A DNA stretch of 64,000 bases from contig JAIVEN010000012.1 of the NCBI GenBank assembly GCA_026686845.1, forward strand, positions 4,652,501-4,716,500. Direction: 5' to 3'. Made by a program: the position numbers and the translations under genes. The stretch's first letter is position 1; the number at the start of each line of letters is the position of its first letter. Shown here one piece after another: positions 60,183-64,000 of this stretch. Under the pieces are notes generated by a model. It was not told the origin of the DNA, did no database searches, and saw only the letters and a list, made by a program, of their open reading frames with translations. Source of the DNA: Adenanthera pavonina (Eukaryota > Streptophyta > Magnoliopsida > Fabales > Fabaceae).

Positions 60183-60849
60183 AATATCTACTAAGCAGAT
60201 TTGGTCCAGCTCCTCGAAGGGGTAAGTTTTCTTGGTCGGTCCACAAGTCAAGGTTATGGTGTATTCTGTTAACATTTAACTATGCAATGTTATGTAGGAT
60301 TCAATTTCTGACCTTGTATATGAAAAAAATTATTGAAAAATTAAAATTTACTTGGGTGATTTCTATGTTTTGGAAGATGTAAGTCTTTAATTATCAGTTG
60401 AGGATATCTTTGATGTATAAAAAAAAATTAGTTTACTATGTAATTTACTTTTCCACATGCCTTAAACATCAAATTGGAAGATAGTGCATAGAAGCTTTAA
60501 TACCTTTCCAATAACTTACATTCTTTGCTTTTGAGATCATACACGATATTACATTTGCAAATTCAATTTTTTTTACTGTTTTCCCAAATAAAATTCTTAA
60601 GAAGGTTGTAAGAACTTTAAAATTTTTTAAGAATACAACATACAAACATAACATAAATTTTAGAAAATCATTCATTTGATGGGTTATGAAATATATGTTA
60701 CTAAAAGATAGCATGAAATTCTAAATGAGCTATTTTTGGGAGGTTACTGAGATACACAAATTACTATAAATATATATATATATATATCAAAAAATATATT
60801 GATATCAAATAAAGTAGTTGCAGTCTACATGTTTTAATACACTAGTAAT
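60183..60849. other. AT-rich sequence downstream of the resistance-gene relic
   Basis: No coding sequence; an (AT)n run lies at about 60768-60788. Confidence 0.4.
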
Positions 60850-61247
60850 AAATAGAAAGTAACAACAAATGAACTCTTGTAGAATAGCTAACACAAAGAT
60901 ACTTGTTGAAGATGTGAGGGTTCTGACTTCTGATTGATCATGGGGTTCAGTTCTATTGAGATCCTTCACACTTAATTGATTTTGTGGAGTCGTGAACAAT
61001 GAGAGAGGTTCAGAGTTTGAAGAGAACATAAAAGAAATATGGTGTTTGGGATACTGACCAAATGAGTGCATTTTCTCAAATTGAAGAATCGAAGCCATAT
61101 AAGAGTTCCAATAGATGGATAAACTTGCAATAATCTAGTACATCCTTCAAGATTTAGTCTCTCAAGATTTAGCACACCACTAAGATCTGGCGTCTCCACT
61201 AAAGTTTTAGAACCACTTAGATCTATGCTTCTTAAGCTTACTAGAAA
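60850..61247 (-). pseudogene. LRR exon of the TNL relic
   Basis: After a TTTACAG acceptor: FLVSLRSIDLSGSKTLVE, PDLSGVLNLERLNLEGC, PSIGTLIWLRFFNLRKC and SLQTLNLSHCSRLHKIN, then TAA at 60972-60974. These are about three to four leucine-rich repeats of the LxxLxxLxLxxC type. Similarity may continue in another frame (SSTSIFVLAIL) to about 60870. Normal TNLs have many more repeats, so the 3' end is lost or decayed. Confidence 0.8.
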
Positions 61248-61447
61248 CTGTAAATAAAAAGGACGTGAGCAAATAGAATCGGTTAATTATCATTACCAAC
61301 AACCGACCATTCTGAACTACAAATTAAAATTCTATTTATTGATCAAAAGAAAAGCATAAAAAAAACATAAATTTACTATCATTCACTTGTTTGTTTAGTT
61401 TACCTTTTTCTGTTATTGTTTACCCAATACAAAGAATAGTATTGTGC

Positions 61448-61715
61448 CTTTATCCCAACCCATAGTTGTCTTATGTTGCTGTCAGGCATGATTAATTCAC
61501 AAAGCTGATCTGGCTCAAAACTTGCTGGTAAATAGCTGAAAGAAAATTTATGCCACGAAAGAAATTGTAACTCGTTGGAAAGATTATTTAGCTCTCCTGA
61601 AAATTTCACAAATGAGTAGTCTGAGATGGCTCATTTGTGATAAAATTTCAGCCTTTAGTACGATCTCTTCTGGAACTTCTTCATTCAAAACAATGGCTTC
61701 AACTTCTTTCGTTCC
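61448..61715 (-). pseudogene. Third exon of the TNL relic (pre-LRR)
   Basis: After the ATTAG acceptor: GTKEVEAIVLNEEVPEE, then QMSHLRLLI, a one-base insertion, KFSGELNNLSNELQFLSWHK and ELIMPDSNIRQLWVGIK. By homology the exon should stop at GIK, where the sequence reads AAAG followed by GCACAA, so the expected GT donor is GC. A GT donor further on would add about 18 unusual residues. Confidence 0.75.
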
Positions 61716-61850
61716 CTAATAATGAACACATCATAAAGTAAGAGATAAATGTTATCAATTCCTTGAATTATATCAACTCCTATTATTCTAATGAAACGAA
61801 GAACAAGATAAAAAAAACCTCAACACGTAATGTAATTATCAAGAACTCAC

Positions 61851-62914
61851 CCTATTTACAACTTGGAGATCTTGGTATGACCACAACCTACTCCACTTTG
61901 CTGGCTCATCAGGAAATTCTCCTTTTGCAATTTTCCTTCCCAATTCTTGCAACAAATCATGCATCCACAGTGTTCCATTAACAATGCGGAGGAGTGATTT
62001 CTCAGAGAGTCCTAATTGAAATTCCATGATAGAAACCACATTAGTGTAGAATTTTTCCGACATTGCTCACGTTTGCTACCATAAAGAAACAAGCAATATC
62101 TAAAAACACTGCTTTTTGTTCGTAGTGAAGCAGGAAATAACTAGTTTCAAGAACTTGCATAACATCTGCATTAGGAATTTTTTTCAATCTCTCTAACTCA
62201 GAGCTCCACTCTAATTTTTGTTGCCCAAACAAACGAGAACCTAACACTCTGACGGCTAATGGAAGGGCTTGAGCATATTGTAGTACACCATGGGTCAACT
62301 CTTGAAAGTCACCTAAGGGATCATCTTGTTTGAAGGCCTTTCTACCAAAAAGTTGAAGAGCTTCACCATCCTTTAAGAATTCAACCTCGTGATATCACTC
62401 ACTACCCATCTTGTTAGAATATGCTCATCTCTACTTGTTATGATGATTCTACTCCCTGCACCAAACCAATGAGGCTCTCCAACCAATCTCTCCAATTGAA
62501 ATACACTATTAACGTTATCAACAAAAATGATCAGAGTTCTACGTTAGCAAAATAAATTTCGTATGTGCTCCAACACTATATTCGTCTACAGTATTTCAGA
62601 AAGGAGTTGTTGCTGTTGACGGAGAAGACTAAAACACTCAGAAGGTCCGCATTACATCAAGAAGGAAACAAGCAGCATCAAATTGGTAAGAGATTTTGTC
62701 GTAGAAAGCTGCAGCAAGAGTAGTCTTCCCTATTCCAGACATTCCCCAAAACCCTATATATCGAACATCACCATCTGATTCTAAATTTAGAGCGTTTTCA
62801 AAAGCTTCTACACGACATTGCACACCTACAAGATCATCAGCCAAACTTGATAATTTATGACCCAATTGGCTTATCGTTTCGGTGACAATGTTATCAGTTA
62901 CTTCTGACTCTGAT
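61851..62914 (-). pseudogene. NB-ARC exon of the TNL relic
   Basis: After an ATTCAG acceptor: SESEVTDNIV, then LVGVQCRVEAFENAL, P-loop GMSGIGKTT, FLLDV, then (frame changed) SLLRQQQQLLSEIL, kinase-2 LIIFVDNVN, RNBS-B GSRIIITSRDEHIL, (frame changed) HEVEFLKDGEALQLFGRKAF, ALPLAVRVLGSRLFG, VFLDIACFF, CGFYHGISI, (frame changed) LSEKSLLRIV and MHD region LWMHDLLQELGRKIA. Motifs are in the canonical TNL order, but three stops and three frame changes separate them. Kinase-2 has D-N for D-D. Confidence 0.88.
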
Positions 62915-63067
62915 CTGAATTAAAAAAAAAAAAGAGTCATCACCTGATAAAACAAGGAGGTGAATATTGACAAATCCAAAATCACAAGAAGTGTAAAATG
63001 AATAGAACAATAGATCGAAGTCCATATATAAAGAAAGTTAAAACATGAAAAAGACAGGATTACTTAC

Positions 63068-63591
63068 TTAGTCCCCACATCCCAACCAGACATATTTGAA
63101 ACTTGATTCAAAGCTATTCTCCATCTTTGTACCTTCTCTACATTGTCACTGAAGTTTTGCTCATGTTTATCAAAGGCATCTTTGAAACTCCCGCTCTGGT
63201 TTTGTACCTCAGATGGATCCACATCATAGAAAACTGGTACAACAGTGTATCCTAGTTCCAAAATTACCTCAGAAATCTTTGCCAGTTCTTCCAAGCATCA
63301 TGTTGAATCAGCATAGTATTTGGAGAAGACCACAATAGAAATTCGGGATTGCTCAATGGTATTGAGGAGCTCTCGTGAAATAGAATCTCCTTTGTGGATC
63401 CTAGTGTCATCCTTGAAGGTAAATATACCTTTTCGTTGAAGAGCAGAAGAAAGATGAGCAATGAAACCGTGGCAAGTGTCCTCACCTCTAAAACTCAGAA
63501 ACACTTCGTATTTCCAGGTCCTCCGAGATGACAACCTGCCTCGGACGCCATTGAAATTCATTTCAGCAATGGAAGAACCTCCTTCGGACAT
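63068..63591 (-). pseudogene. TIR domain exon of the TNL relic
   Basis: ATG at 63589-63591; the TIR core starts KYEVFLSFRGEDTCHGF, then LSSALQRKGIFTFKDD and ISIVVFSKYYADST. The next codon is TGA where TIR domains have Trp (ST-W-CLxEL). The same frame goes on with CLEELAKI and VVPVFYDVDPSEVQNQSGSF to GWDVGTK. The second Glu of CLEEL (63286-63288) is at the position of the catalytic NADase Glu, so the stop removes it. Apart from this one base the exon is intact, with donor GTAAGTA at 63067. Confidence 0.88.
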
Positions 63592-64000
63592 GGATGCCGT
63601 TGTAGTCTGAGAAAGTGGAGTTTTCTTTCAAGGCAATTAATTAAGTTGTCACTCCCCAACTAAAAGCTAAATAAAATGGAATATGCGTCTATGATTTTTT
63701 CGAATATGAATTTTTTCCATATATTGTTTTTAACTATATGAGAAATAATTCCTTGAACCTTATTTTATTAATATATTTGAACTTTCAGGCCAAAAAAAAA
63801 AACTATATGAGAAATAATTATGTTTCTATGACACACACGATTATATTCATTTTTTGTAAAAGACGCTTTTTCATATTATATTTTTTATTTGAAAATTTTA
63901 ATAACAAACACTTTAAACGATTTTAACTAAATCTAATCTATATTTTTAGCCCACTATCCGTCATATATTTTATCTTGGAAAAGGGAAAAATTGATGATAC
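63592..64000. other. 5' flank of the TNL relic
   Basis: AT-rich; contains a repeated phrase, ACTATATGAGAAATAATT (63732 and 63802). No gene is visible. The promoter was not resolved. Confidence 0.4.

Larger units (their letters stand above)
60850..63591 (-). pseudogene. TIR-NBS-LRR disease-resistance gene, decayed
   Basis: TNL proteins are intracellular immune receptors: the TIR domain is an NADase, the NB-ARC domain a nucleotide switch and the LRRs sense the pathogen. The gene order is complete as far as the first LRRs. Inferred exons on the minus strand are TIR 63068-63591, NB-ARC 61851-62914, a third exon starting at 61715, and LRRs from 61247. Introns of 153 bp (62915-63067) and 135 bp (61716-61850) have GT-AG borders and compatible phases. 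Lesions: TGA in the TIR domain (63298-63300), a frameshift near 62640, TAG at 62586-62588, TAA at 62544-62546, a frameshift near 62392, TAA at 62041-62043, a frameshift near 62005, another near 61609, and TAA at 60972-60974. The LRR region also ends early. It cannot make a full receptor. Confidence 0.9.

Noticed and set aside
60972..63591. TNL read as a functional gene with unusual splicing
   Set aside because: Several stops and frame changes lie inside conserved motifs, not at introns, so splicing cannot rescue them.

Overview
The window is nuclear DNA of a eudicot plant. Three things show this: a 4-coumarate:CoA ligase gene with five GT-AG introns, a TIR-NBS-LRR resistance-gene relic (a class typical of dicots), and dense nested plant LTR retrotransposons in AT-rich sequence. 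I cannot name the species from the sequence.

Only one gene looks intact. It is a class II-type 4CL on the plus strand (19512-26393, six exons, 574 residues), with a TATA-like box and AC-type phenylpropanoid elements just upstream. A TIR-NBS-LRR gene lies on the minus strand at the right end (about 60850-63591). It keeps its exon order but carries a stop in the TIR domain, two more stops in the NB-ARC domain and several frameshifts, so it is a pseudogene. A broken Myb/SANT-like domain is visible near the left edge (360-605).

The rest is mostly transposons. Left part (1.7-18.3 kb): a diverged solo LTR split by a related solo LTR (1709-7588, with 2807-5759 inside), a DNA transposon with long terminal inverted repeats (8437-9617), tandem duplications, a foldback element, a non-autonomous Helitron (13002-16655) split by a 2.6-kb solo LTR (13707-16276), and small MITE-like elements. 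Middle and right (27.2-58.2 kb): two decayed Ty3/gypsy elements of the Tekay/Del type. One is on the plus strand (pol 29287-34120) with a solo LTR inside its integrase. The other is on the minus strand (gag to integrase 42930-47243), and both of its LTRs are split by later insertions.

Target-site duplications (TSDs) resolve the nesting. Perfect 5-bp TSDs flank 30444-33060 (ATTAT), 38980-42819 (GCATA), 40191-41084 (AATTA), 50461-53820 (ATCGT) and the 10.2-kb element 47547-57714 (GAGTG); a one-mismatch pair (CGTCT/TGTCT) flanks 2807-5759. Most of these insertions survive as solo LTRs, so LTR-LTR recombination has been frequent here. I saw no CRISPR array, no rRNA, no intact tRNA and no prokaryote-style operon. 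The least explained parts are the interior of the 10.2-kb element and the array of palindromic units inside the 2.6-kb LTR family.
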